DNA from: Neoalteromonas flava
GTDB lineage: Bacteria > Pseudomonadota > Gammaproteobacteria > Enterobacterales > Alteromonadaceae
DNA: 64,000 nucleotides
Reading direction: 5' to 3'
NCBI RefSeq assembly: GCF_002807685.1
Contig: NZ_PEAX01000001.1
Span: 310,001-374,000 of the forward strand
The notes under the pieces are model-generated. The model did not search any database. It saw nothing but the letters and a program-made list of their open reading frames with translations, and was not told the origin of the DNA. Below, one piece after another: positions 17,812 through 24,673 of this stretch. Each line of letters opens with the position of its first letter. The first letter of the stretch is position 1. Position numbers and translations under genes: made by a program.

Positions 17812-18288
17812 CTAAACCTGATTATTAAACAGGACCCCTACACTACTGCCAACATCGGTCTGAAACTCGCGTAATCGTTCAGCGAGTCTTAGCACTTCGT
17901 CAGACGGAATTTGACGAATAACATCGCCACTGTCCGCTTCAGTTACGGTCACAATTGACCGTTGCGTGTCTTGGTCTACCGAGAAGCTCAAGTTTCGATT
18001 TTGCGATTGTAAAAATTGCTCAATCTCACGCGAAGCTTGCTCTACTGCTTGGTTATCAGATTGCTGCTCACCACTTTCAGTATCGGCTGAAGTAAAACTA
18101 TCTTGAGCTTCATTTCTAGCCTGCTGTAAAGGTGAGTTGCCATCAGTCACCGCAGCGCGTGGCTCCGAATTTTGCGTCTCTTGTTGCCGAATTGCATTCT
18201 CGGCTTCTAAGTTTCGCGTCGAAGGAGCTACGCTTGCCTGTGATGTTACAGCAAAAGTCTGGCCAATTTGCGAATTGATAGCGTCCAC
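17812..18288 (-). CDS. flaG: FlaG family protein
   Basis: A 158-residue FlaG. The first about 95 residues are low-complexity (Q, E, S, N-rich). The conserved FlaG domain follows: FSVDQDTQRSIVTVTEADSG and DVIRQIPSDEVLRLAERLRE (about 100-147). FlaG affects filament length; its biochemical role is unclear. A strong AGGAGG precedes the start, and the gene lies 37 bp after flagellin 1 with no terminator between, so it is probably on the flagellin 1 transcript. Confidence 0.88.
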   Translation of the reverse strand: MDAINSQIGQTFAVTSQASVAPSTRNLEAENAIRQQETQNSEPRAAVTDGNSPLQQARNEAQDSFTSADTESGEQQSDNQAVEQASREIEQFLQSQNRNLSFSVDQDTQRSIVTVTEADSGDVIRQIPSDEVLRLAERLREFQTDVGSSVGVLFNNQV

Positions 18289-18325
18289 AATTAACCTCCT
18301 TTAATCTTTACCATACCAGTATAGT

Positions 18326-19165
18326 CTATCCTAGCAATGATAGTGCCGCTTGCGGGCGCTGATTTGCCTGTGACAGTACAGAGATAGACGCCTGTTGCAC
18401 GATTTGGTTCCGTGTCAGTTCAGCGGTTTCTGCAGCAAAATCGGTATCTTTGATCCGCGAACGTGCAGCTGCAACGTTTTCCGAGATGTTACTCAAGTTG
18501 CGGATCGTAGATTGGAAACGGTTTTGCAATGCACCTAAATCAGCACGGATGCCACCAATAGCAGAGATCGCAGTGTCGATTGCACCAATCGCTGCAGAAG
18601 CATTTGACGCTGAAGTTACTGACGTATCAGTAATACCCAAACCGGCAGCGCTGAAGCCAGATGCGCCTTGGATTTTACCCGCAGATAGATTAACCGAGAT
18701 AGTTTGACCACCTTCAGCACCCACTAAAAACGCGGCAGAGAAACCTGCATTCAACAATTTAACACCGTTAAACTCAGTATCTGTTGCAATCCGTGTGATT
18801 TCACTTTTCAGCGCTGAAACCTCTTTCTGCAGTGCAGAGCGGTCAGACGAAGAGTTGATCCCATTTTGGGATTGGATTGCCAGTTGACGGATACGCTGCA
18901 AAGCAATCGTTGTTTCGCCCAGCGCACCTTCAGCTGTTTGCGTTAGTGAAATGGCGTCATTAGCATTTCGTACCGCTTGATTCAGGCCTTGAATTTGCGA
19001 TGTGAGTCGGTCAGTAATCTGCAAACCCGCAGCGTCATCGGCTGCACGGTTGATACGAAACCCTGATGACAAACGTTCAAATGAAGTACTCAGTGCTTGG
19101 CCAGAATTGAACAACTGGCGTTGTGCATTAATGGCTGACACATTAGTGTTGACGTATAAAGTCAT
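18326..19165 (-). CDS. fliC: Flagellin 1 (class A)
   Basis: A 279-residue flagellin. The D0/D1 N-terminus ([20 protein letters not shown]) and the C-terminus (ELTRNQIVQQASISVLSQAN, ending SLLG) are standard, with a short variable middle. The start is set at 19165, not the in-frame ATG 72 bp upstream. AGGAGGT lies 8 bp before it, and the conserved flagellin N-terminus begins there. A perfect sigma-28 promoter is at 19313-19339. It is class A with flagellin 4: RNQI and final LLG. It leads the flaG-fliD-fliS-fliT-maf-pse run. Secreted through the flagellar export apparatus. Confidence 0.93.
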   Translation of the reverse strand: MTLYVNTNVSAINAQRQLFNSGQALSTSFERLSSGFRINRAADDAAGLQITDRLTSQIQGLNQAVRNANDAISLTQTAEGALGETTIALQRIRQLAIQSQNGINSSSDRSALQKEVSALKSEITRIATDTEFNGVKLLNAGFSAAFLVGAEGGQTISVNLSAGKIQGASGFSAAGLGITDTSVTSASNASAAIGAIDTAISAIGGIRADLGALQNRFQSTIRNLSNISENVAAARSRIKDTDFAAETAELTRNQIVQQASISVLSQANQRPQAALSLLG

Positions 19166-19312
19166 AATTTTACCTCCTGGGAAACAGCTTGCTTTGAGAG
19201 AACCAGCTATTCCTTCCACATTTAAACTCAAGGCCAAAACCCAGAGTTCCCTCGAGCGCTAAGCGCTACCACACGCTTAACAATTTAGTAATTAAATTAC
19301 CCCTCAGCATCT

Positions 19313-19339
19313 TTATCGGCCATTCCATAAGAGTCTTTA
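19313..19339 (-). promoter_or_regulatory. sigma-28 promoter of flagellin 1
   Basis: TAAAGACT, 11 bp, then GCCGATAA on the minus strand, about 150 bp upstream of the start codon. An A9 tract and further A/T runs lie just upstream of the -35 (19341-19370), like an UP element. Confidence 0.88.
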
Positions 19340-19370
19340 GCTTTTTTTTTAATTTTTTTGAAAAAAAATA

Positions 19371-19828
19371 TAATTAATTGTTTTTAAATGAAAAATTAGT
19401 CTTAAAGTTTTTCTAAAAACTGATTTAAGAAACGTTTTTCGGACACTTTAATTGATTGATGCAGGGGGCAAGGTGGAGTTGAAAATGCAAGCAGTCGCAG
19501 GTAAGTAAAGTACCAACCAATTCGCAGTGGAATATTGTTTAAGGTCGATTGTACTTCTCATAGTTGATGCAAAAAGACTGTTAAGAAAATGTCAGCTTAC
19601 TGATTTTTTGTATTGCATAACTGCGTTTTGAGAAGCGATTGGCCAACAATTTTGGGCGCAGGAAGTTGCTTTTTTGTTCTCAGAGAAGGGTTGCAGAATA
19701 CATAAAAAGCTTTGATGGTTGGCCTGACAGCTTTTTTTGGTGACTAAATTATGCAAAACACAGAGTTGGCACAATGCATGCTTTGGTTTGTATGCCGACG
19801 CTGATGTCAATTCATTGGCGCCAATAAT
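19371..19828. other. Long intergenic stretch between flagellin 1 promoter and flagellin 2 terminator
   Basis: No convincing gene is seen in these roughly 460 bases on either strand. The only marked motif is a plus-strand sigma-54-like sequence at 19766-19782 (TTGGCACA-ATGC-ATGCT). The stretch is A/T-rich near 19371-19440. Confidence 0.5.
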
Positions 19829-19857
19829 AAAAAAAGGCCGAGTCATAAGACCCGGCC
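19829..19857 (-). terminator. Intrinsic terminator of flagellin 2 transcript
   Basis: On the minus strand a stem GGCCGGGTC/GACTCGGCC with a TTAT loop (one G-T pair) is followed by seven T. It lies about 210 bp beyond the flagellin 2 stop. Confidence 0.88.
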
Positions 19858-19860
19858 AAC

Positions 19861-19885
19861 TTGCTCACGTTAGGAGATGGAGCAA
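19861..19885 (-). promoter_or_regulatory. 3' UTR hairpin with anti-Shine-Dalgarno loop (flagellin 2 mRNA)
   Basis: Minus-strand RNA: a 6-bp stem TTGCTC/GAGCAA whose 13-nt loop contains ATCTCCTAACG. That loop is exactly complementary over 11 nt to the flagellin 3 leader (CGTTAGGAGAT, minus strand of 22209-22219) and over 10 nt to the flagellin 2 leader. It directly precedes the terminator, the architecture of a 3'-UTR-derived regulatory RNA. The function is inferred. Confidence 0.55.
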
Positions 19886-20064
19886 ATTCGGTTTCAGTCG
19901 GCTGGCAGGATTATTAGTAGATTTTAAACTGGCCTCTCAACCATAAATTCTACACTCTCGGTCCTGTTAGTCGGCGTTTTAATTAATACCTGTTGTATCG
20001 TTGGCCTTACGGCCGCCATCCCTGGCGAGGTTGGCCTCTCAGTTCCACCCTCTCTTGCTATTGC
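19886..20064 (-). other. Remainder of flagellin 2 3' UTR with leader-like repeat
   Basis: About 180 nt with no real gene. GAGAGGCCA occurs twice. GGACCGAGAGTGTAGAA resembles the flagellin 4 leader (GGACTGAGAGTGTAGGA) with two mismatches and is followed by ATG and only five more codons. It looks like a leftover or mimic of a flagellin leader. Confidence 0.4.
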
Positions 20065-20892
20065 TTACTGTAATAAACTCAATGCTGATTGCGGTCGCTG
20101 ATTTGCTTGCGATAGCACTGTTGTGCTTGCTTGCTGAATGATCTGCCAGCGGGTCAGTTCTGCCGTTTCGGCGGCAAAATCTGTATCACGAATGCGCGAT
20201 CTTGCCGCTGAAACATTTTCAGAAATATTCGATAGATTCCTAATCGTAGATTGAAAACGATTCTGAATAGCCCCCAAATCGGCGCGTTTTGCATCAATGC
20301 TGGAAATAGCACTATCGATCGATGTTAAAGCGGCAGATGCAAGTGCTGTAGTTAACACGGATACTTGAGCACCATTTGTGAGCCCAGAGAATCCATAGCC
20401 ACCGGCGCGGGATATATTGACACTTATCGTTTGACCACCGTTTGCACCAACTAGGAACGCGGCAGAATAATCACCTCGAAGTACATTCACACCAGCGAAC
20501 TGAGTGTAGGCAGCAATCCGACTGATTTCATTTTTAAGTGCCGTGACTTCCTTCTCTAACGCAACCCTGTCCGCAGACGTATTGATGCCGTTTTGTGATT
20601 GAATAGCCAACACACGTATCCGTTGCAGCGCGTTTGTCGCTTCAGCTAGCGCTCCCTCGGTTGTTTGCGCGAGAGAAATCCCATCGTTTGCATTTCGAGT
20701 GGCTTGATCAAGCCCTTTGATTTGTGAGGTCATCCGGTCGCTGATCTGCAAGCCGGCGGCATCATCGGCAGCGCGGTTAATGCGAAACCCTGAGGATAAC
20801 CGTTCGAAAGCGGTGGTCAAATTAACCCCCGAATCGATAAGCTGTCTACGTGCATTCAATGACGAGACATTAGTATTGACGTAAATAGTCAT
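20065..20892 (-). CDS. fliC: Flagellin 2 (class B)
   Basis: A 275-residue flagellin with conserved N-terminus ([20 protein letters not shown]) and C-terminus. It belongs with flagellin 3 to class [11 protein letters not shown], with Trp where class A has Asn, and final SLLQ. The leader carries CGTTAGGAGAGAG just before the start, which is the Shine-Dalgarno region. No perfect sigma-28 site is present; the closest is TAAA-N14-GCCAATAT near 20980-21005, one base short in spacing. It is the shortest of the four, with the loss in the variable middle. Confidence 0.93.
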   Translation of the reverse strand: MTIYVNTNVSSLNARRQLIDSGVNLTTAFERLSSGFRINRAADDAAGLQISDRMTSQIKGLDQATRNANDGISLAQTTEGALAEATNALQRIRVLAIQSQNGINTSADRVALEKEVTALKNEISRIAAYTQFAGVNVLRGDYSAAFLVGANGGQTISVNISRAGGYGFSGLTNGAQVSVLTTALASAALTSIDSAISSIDAKRADLGAIQNRFQSTIRNLSNISENVSAARSRIRDTDFAAETAELTRWQIIQQASTTVLSQANQRPQSALSLLQ

Positions 20893-20895
20893 GGT

Positions 20896-20908
20896 CTCTC
20901 TCCTAACG
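20896..20908 (-). promoter_or_regulatory. Flagellin 2 leader Shine-Dalgarno element
   Basis: CGTTAGGAGAGAG ends three bases before the start codon. The same element (CGTTAGGAGAT) precedes flagellin 3. It is perfectly complementary over 13 nt to the 3' UTR loop of flagellin 4 (22545-22557). Confidence 0.75.
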
Positions 20909-20920
20909 TTTTCTAAATTG

Positions 20921-20943
20921 TGTTTTTCGTTACACGAAAAACA
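20921..20943 (-). repeat. Perfect 10-bp inverted repeat in flagellin 2 leader
   Basis: TGTTTTTCGT and ACGAAAAACA flank a 3-nt loop, 12 bp upstream of the Shine-Dalgarno element. There is no T run after it, so it is a leader hairpin or operator rather than a terminator. Confidence 0.7.
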
Positions 20944-20968
20944 TTACCCTCAAGAAAACAATGGATTA

Positions 20969-20999
20969 CCAATATATAAATATTGGCACGACCTATGCT
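20969..20999 (+). promoter_or_regulatory. Palindrome plus plus-strand sigma-54-like motif
   Basis: CCAATAT-ATAA-ATATTGG (20969-20986) overlaps TTGGCACG-ACCT-ATGCT (20983-20999), one mismatch from the sigma-54 consensus at the -12 block. It points away from flagellin 2 into a region with no plus-strand gene, and a terminator follows at once. Its function is uncertain. Confidence 0.4.
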
Positions 21000-21005
21000 T
21001 ATTTA

Positions 21006-21043
21006 ATATCGTCACCTGATGTTATGTCAGGTTGATATTTTTT
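21006..21043 (+). terminator. Intrinsic terminator, plus strand, between flagellins 2 and 3
   Basis: ATATC-gtc-ACCTGA, a 7-nt loop, TCAGGT-t-GATAT, then six T on the plus strand. The T run is only on the plus strand, against the direction of the flagellin genes. Confidence 0.6.
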
Positions 21044-21103
21044 GCTAGGCATATGTCGAGCGAAAGACTAAGCTAAACAGAGCGTTTGCTCTTGCTGACT
21101 GGC

Positions 21104-21147
21104 AGGTATGATGTTCCAGACCTCATACCTCTCACTACCTCCTGGCG
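21104..21147 (-). promoter_or_regulatory. Structured leader-like element in flagellin 3 3' UTR
   Basis: Minus strand: CGCCAGGAGGTAGT (21134-21147), the same 14-mer as in the flagellin 4 3' UTR and similar to the flagellin 1 ribosome site. An 8-bp perfect stem follows (AGGTATGA/TCATACCT, 11-nt loop). An ATG in the stem opens a 17-codon reading frame ending near 21073. It could be a decoy site, a leader peptide or a relic. Confidence 0.45.
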
Positions 21148-21358
21148 TTATACTTGTCAGTTGGCAGCCTTAAACCAGACGCATTTGTTTAACTTACCTT
21201 TTACTCCCATTGTCTTGTGAAAAATTGCTTACTTACCGGTCGGTTGCAGTCTGCCCCCACATATTGCTTTCCGACCGTTTTTCTCTTACTTACCGTGTTG
21301 CCTACTGCCCCCGCTTACAGCAACCCAATTAAGCATAATATTCTCCATATTCAATAAC
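21148..21358 (-). other. Remainder of flagellin 3 3' UTR
   Basis: No gene is seen. GGTAAGTAAG and GGGGGCAG each occur twice, and CGGTCGG/CCGACCG form a 7-bp inverted repeat. No minus-strand terminator with a T run was found between flagellins 3 and 2. Confidence 0.4.
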
Positions 21359-22201
21359 TTACTGAAGAAGACTAAGTGCTTGCTGTGGGCGCTGATTCGC
21401 CTGCGATAGTATTGTCGTGCTAGCTTGCTGAATGATCTGCCAGCGCGTTAACTCTGCCGTTTCCACCGCAAAGTCAGTATCGCGGATCCGCGACCGTGCC
21501 GCAGATGCGTTTTCCGAAATACTACTTAAGTTTCGGATGGTTGATTGAAAGCGGTTTTGAATTGCACCCAATTCTGCACGTGCACCACCAATGGCTGATA
21601 AAGCACCATCAACGATGGTTAACAGTGCTGATGCACCCTGAACGGTCTCTACTGATTGCGTAGAATCCAAACCAAGTCCAGTCGCACTGAATCCATTGAT
21701 ACCAGGGATCTGCGCCGCCGAAATATTGACAGATATAAACTGACCGCCATTCGCACCTACCAAGAAGGCTGCTGAGAACCCACCGGTCAGCAAATCAACA
21801 CCTGCAAACTGCGAAGTGAGTGCGATCCGACTAATTTCAGTCTTCAATGCCGTGACTTCTTTTTGCAGAGCCACGCGGTCTGCAGAGGTGTTAATCCCGT
21901 TTTGCGCCTGAATGGCAAGTACCCGGATCCGTTGCAAAGCGACGGTGATCTCTTGCATTGCACCTTCAGCGACTTGAGATAATGAAATGCCATCGTTGGC
22001 GTTACGGACCGCTTGATCAAGCCCTTTGATTTGGGATGTCATACGATCCGAAATTTGCAAACCAGCAGCGTCATCTTTGGCGCTATTGATCCGAAAACCA
22101 GACGATAAGCGTTCAAACGCAGTATTTAATTGATTGTTTGATGTGAATAATTGTCGTTGAGCATTCAACGACGACACATTCGTACTTACGAATAAAGACA
22201 T
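21359..22201 (-). CDS. fliC: Flagellin 3 (class B)
   Basis: A 280-residue flagellin, N-terminus [21 protein letters not shown]-terminus [20 protein letters not shown] ending SLLQ, like flagellin 2. The leader has CGTTAGGAGAT eight bases before the ATG. Early in the chain it has NSAKDDAAGLQ where the other three have [11 protein letters not shown]. The variable middle is close to flagellin 4 ([18 protein letters not shown]). Only an imperfect sigma-28 site is visible upstream. Confidence 0.93.
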   Translation of the reverse strand: MSLFVSTNVSSLNAQRQLFTSNNQLNTAFERLSSGFRINSAKDDAAGLQISDRMTSQIKGLDQAVRNANDGISLSQVAEGAMQEITVALQRIRVLAIQAQNGINTSADRVALQKEVTALKTEISRIALTSQFAGVDLLTGGFSAAFLVGANGGQFISVNISAAQIPGINGFSATGLGLDSTQSVETVQGASALLTIVDGALSAIGGARAELGAIQNRFQSTIRNLSSISENASAARSRIRDTDFAVETAELTRWQIIQQASTTILSQANQRPQQALSLLQ

Positions 22202-22427
22202 GTTACTAATCTCCTAACGATTTTTTAGTGCCAGACTTTATTTTTATTATTGACGTCTGGTGTTCACGTTCTGAAACTAACGCTCAGATACGCAAATACT
22301 AATGCTTTCAGTCTTGTTTGCTGTCGGTCATTAGTTGATCAAGTCCGTTATTATTGTTTTTAGTCGGTACTCAATCGTAAAGTGCCTCGCTATTATTATT
22401 TTTTTCTGCGAGTGCCTTTGATTTGGT

Positions 22428-22454
22428 TATCGTGTGAGATTTGAGAATGCTTTA
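22428..22454 (-). promoter_or_regulatory. Possible weak sigma-28 promoter of flagellin 3
   Basis: TAAA-N15-ACACGATAA: the spacing is one base longer than consensus and the -10 reads CACGATAA. It lies about 230 bp upstream of the start. Low-confidence call; no better site is seen in the 430-bp gap. Confidence 0.3.
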
Positions 22455-22508
22455 GAAAAAAATTTGACTAAATTTTTTATGCTATATAATTCAATTGCTT
22501 AGAATAAT

Positions 22509-22533
22509 AAAAAAGGCCAGGAAAAACCTGGCC
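22509..22533 (-). terminator. Intrinsic terminator of flagellin 4 transcript
   Basis: Minus strand: perfect 7-bp stem GGCCAGG/CCTGGCC with a T5 loop, then six T. About 100 bp past the flagellin 4 stop. Confidence 0.9.
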
Positions 22534-22536
22534 TGA

Positions 22537-22563
22537 TGCTCTTTCGTTAGGAGAGAGTGAGCA
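22537..22563 (-). promoter_or_regulatory. 3' UTR hairpin with anti-Shine-Dalgarno loop (flagellin 4 mRNA)
   Basis: Minus strand: stem TGCTC/GAGCA with a 17-nt loop containing CTCTCTCCTAACG (22545-22557). This is exactly complementary over 13 nt to the flagellin 2 Shine-Dalgarno element and over 11 nt to that of flagellin 3. It sits 3 bp before the terminator stem, as in the flagellin 2 3' UTR. Regulatory role inferred. Confidence 0.6.
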
Positions 22564-22572
22564 AACTCTCGA

Positions 22573-22620
22573 CTGTTTGATGCAAAACCAAAACTACCTC
22601 CTGGCGCTATGACCAAACAG
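22573..22620 (-). promoter_or_regulatory. Stem-loop exposing AGGAGG in flagellin 4 3' UTR
   Basis: A 7-bp stem CTGTTTG/CAAACAG encloses a 34-nt loop with CGCCAGGAGGTAGT (22593-22606), shared with the flagellin 3 3' UTR. The loop resembles the flagellin 1 ribosome site in the sense direction. Candidate ribosome or CsrA/RsmA decoy; inferred. Confidence 0.4.
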
Positions 22621-22633
22621 TAATTCGGATTTA

Positions 22634-23473
22634 TTAACCCAATAACTGAAGTGCTGTCTGAGGACGCTGATTCGCCTGCGACAATACTGTTGTACTTGCC
22701 TGCTGGATAATCTGGTTACGTGTCAATTCATCCGTTTCAGAGGCAAAGTCAGTATCTTTGATACGTGAGCGTGCACCTGATACGTTCTCAGCGATGTTGC
22801 TTAAGTTACGGATTGTTGACTGGAAACGGTTTTGCAATGCACCCAAGTCGGCGCGAGCGCCACCAATGGCTGACAATGCTGAGTCAACAGCAGTCAATAC
22901 CGCAGATGCACCCGCAACGTTTGCTACGGTTGAGTCTGCTAAGCCAAGACCTGCAGCACTAAAGCCGTTCACGCCCTGTAGGTTCGTTGAAGACAAGTTT
23001 ACAGAAATCGTTTGGCCACCGTTTGCGCCTACCAAGAATGAGGCTGAGAAACCACCGGTCAACAAGTCTACACCGTTAAACTGTGTGTCTGTTGAAATCC
23101 GTGTGATTTCAGTTTTAAGGGCAGAAACTTCTTTCTGCAGCGCTAAGCGGTCAGCAGAAGAGTTAATACCATTTTGCGCTTGCACTGCAAGCTGACGAAT
23201 ACGTTGCAACGCAACAGTAGTCTCACCTAGCGCGCCCTCAGAGGTTTGCACCAAAGAGATAGCATCGTTGGCGTTTCTCACCGCTTGGTTCAGGCCTTGG
23301 ATCTGTGAGGTCATACGGTCGGTGATCTGTAGACCAGCCGCATCGTCTGCTGCACGATTGATTCTGAAACCCGATGATAGACGCTCAAATGAAGTACTAA
23401 GTGAATTAGATACATCATACAACTGACGTTGGGCGTTCAACGCTGAAACGTTTGTATTTACGTAAAGTGACAT
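22634..23473 (-). CDS. fliC: Flagellin 4 (class A)
   Basis: A 279-residue flagellin: N-terminus [21 protein letters not shown]-terminus [20 protein letters not shown], ending QLLG. It resembles flagellin 1 ([23 protein letters not shown]). It is first in the gene row, with its own sigma-28 promoter about 125 bp upstream and an intrinsic terminator, so it forms a single-gene unit. A short hairpin CCAGCG-TG-CGCTGG lies upstream of the GTAGGAG ribosome site. It could be the major filament protein, but that is inferred from promoter quality only. Confidence 0.93.
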   Translation of the reverse strand: MSLYVNTNVSALNAQRQLYDVSNSLSTSFERLSSGFRINRAADDAAGLQITDRMTSQIQGLNQAVRNANDAISLVQTSEGALGETTVALQRIRQLAVQAQNGINSSADRLALQKEVSALKTEITRISTDTQFNGVDLLTGGFSASFLVGANGGQTISVNLSSTNLQGVNGFSAAGLGLADSTVANVAGASAVLTAVDSALSAIGGARADLGALQNRFQSTIRNLSNIAENVSGARSRIKDTDFASETDELTRNQIIQQASTTVLSQANQRPQTALQLLG

Positions 23474-23596
23474 AAGGAAACTCCTACACTCTCAGTCCAG
23501 CGCACGCTGGCGTTCGGTTTGACCCGACATTTAGTTCAAATTAGTAGAACACGACTCCCTTAAATCGGGGTTCATGAACTGGCTCTCTCGTGTACT

Positions 23597-23623
23597 GTAT
23601 CGACGAGCCATAAGAACCCTTTA
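23597..23623 (-). promoter_or_regulatory. sigma-28 promoter of flagellin 4
   Basis: TAAAGGGT, 11 bp, GTCGATAC on the minus strand. The spacer contains CTTATGG, also seen in the flagellin 1 promoter spacer. A/T runs upstream of the -35 resemble an UP element. Confidence 0.75.
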
Positions 23624-23647
23624 ATAAAAAAATTAAAAAAATTGCCA

Positions 23648-24667
23648 ATGCGGCAAGTTTTTGCCGCCTATAATCAGGATAATTATTTGGTTTTACGGCT
23701 ATTTTTTTGCGTGAAAAAAGTACAAAAACTTTCTCTCCAATGGCTAAAACGGGTCACTTTTAAGCACAACCACAGTGCTTTCACTGATTTAATTGAGTTT
23801 AAAACCAACCTCTGGCTATGTTTTCGAGAGGCGACAAATCACATCAGTGGCGATGGTAAAATTGTGGTTTTGCAACTACGCGCTGACGGTAGCGTAATCT
23901 CACGCTATGCGTTAAACCTGCCTGGAGCGGACCTACGCGACCCAAAATTAAGTGTTACGCCAATGGGAGAGCTACTGTTGCTCGCCTACGCCCGCTTTAC
24001 TGATAACGACAATCGTACATTACGAACCGACAACGTTGCTTGGACATCGCAAAGTGGACTAAGCTGGTCTAGCCCTATCAGTCTAGGGCCTAACACGTGG
24101 TGGCTATGGCGGATCCGGTGGGACACGCAGAACAACCAAGCATTTGGCTTGGCCTACAATCGACGCGCTAACCGTATTGACCTATATGCTGGAAATCCCA
24201 AGCGCCACATGCAACGAGTTTACCCAGGAGTATTAAGCCTCAGCAAACACGGACTTGGTTACCCCAATGAAAGTGATTTACATATTGCTGATGATGGTCA
24301 GTTACATGCACTTGTGCGACGCGATGCAGACTCATTTCATGCCATGCTTGGAACTGCAAGGGCGCCTTATACTCACTGGCATTGGCGGGATTTAGGCTGC
24401 TACATCGGTGGTCCAGTGTGGTTTGCTCTAGATAAGAAAAACTTTATCGTCGCTGGGCGGACTTGGAATGGTAAGACCATGATTACTCGCCTGTGGCAAT
24501 TGAATATTGATACAGCCCGACTACTGCCGCTGCTCGATCTACCCAGTGGGGGTGATAATAGCTACCCAGGATTAGTTGTCAGAGGTCACACGCTTTACGT
24601 GAGTTACTATTCGAGTCATCACGATAATTGCAGTGAAATTTATCTCGCTGCACTAACCTTAGAATAA
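23648..24667 (+). CDS. Sialidase-like beta-propeller protein
   Basis: A 339-residue protein with repeated beta-propeller blades. Sialidase-like features are a likely substrate-binding arginine in LCFREATNH (Arg60), an Asp-box-like turn TSQSGLSW (133-140, Asp replaced by Gln) and a WLWRIRW segment. No clear signal peptide is seen. The start is uncertain: TTG at 23642, ATG at 23648 or GTG at 23711, none with a good ribosome site. It is the only plus-strand gene between the flagellins and flgL and faces flgL with 6 bp between stops. The position suggests a role linked to the nonulosonic acid on flagellin, but no function is proven. Confidence 0.6.
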   Translation: MRQVFAAYNQDNYLVLRLFFCVKKVQKLSLQWLKRVTFKHNHSAFTDLIEFKTNLWLCFREATNHISGDGKIVVLQLRADGSVISRYALNLPGADLRDPKLSVTPMGELLLLAYARFTDNDNRTLRTDNVAWTSQSGLSWSSPISLGPNTWWLWRIRWDTQNNQAFGLAYNRRANRIDLYAGNPKRHMQRVYPGVLSLSKHGLGYPNESDLHIADDGQLHALVRRDADSFHAMLGTARAPYTHWHWRDLGCYIGGPVWFALDKKNFIVAGRTWNGKTMITRLWQLNIDTARLLPLLDLPSGGDNSYPGLVVRGHTLYVSYYSSHHDNCSEIYLAALTLE

Positions 24668-24673
24668 TGAGGC

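Noticed and set aside
19737-19946. A 69-codon plus-strand frame downstream of flagellin 2
   Set aside because: It crosses the flagellin 2 terminator and anti-Shine-Dalgarno hairpin, has no ribosome site and no protein-like pattern.
22758-23195. A 145-codon open frame on the plus strand across flagellin 4
   Set aside because: It lies antisense within a clearly coding flagellin gene, has no ribosome site or recognisable domain, and is explained by codon bias of the real gene.
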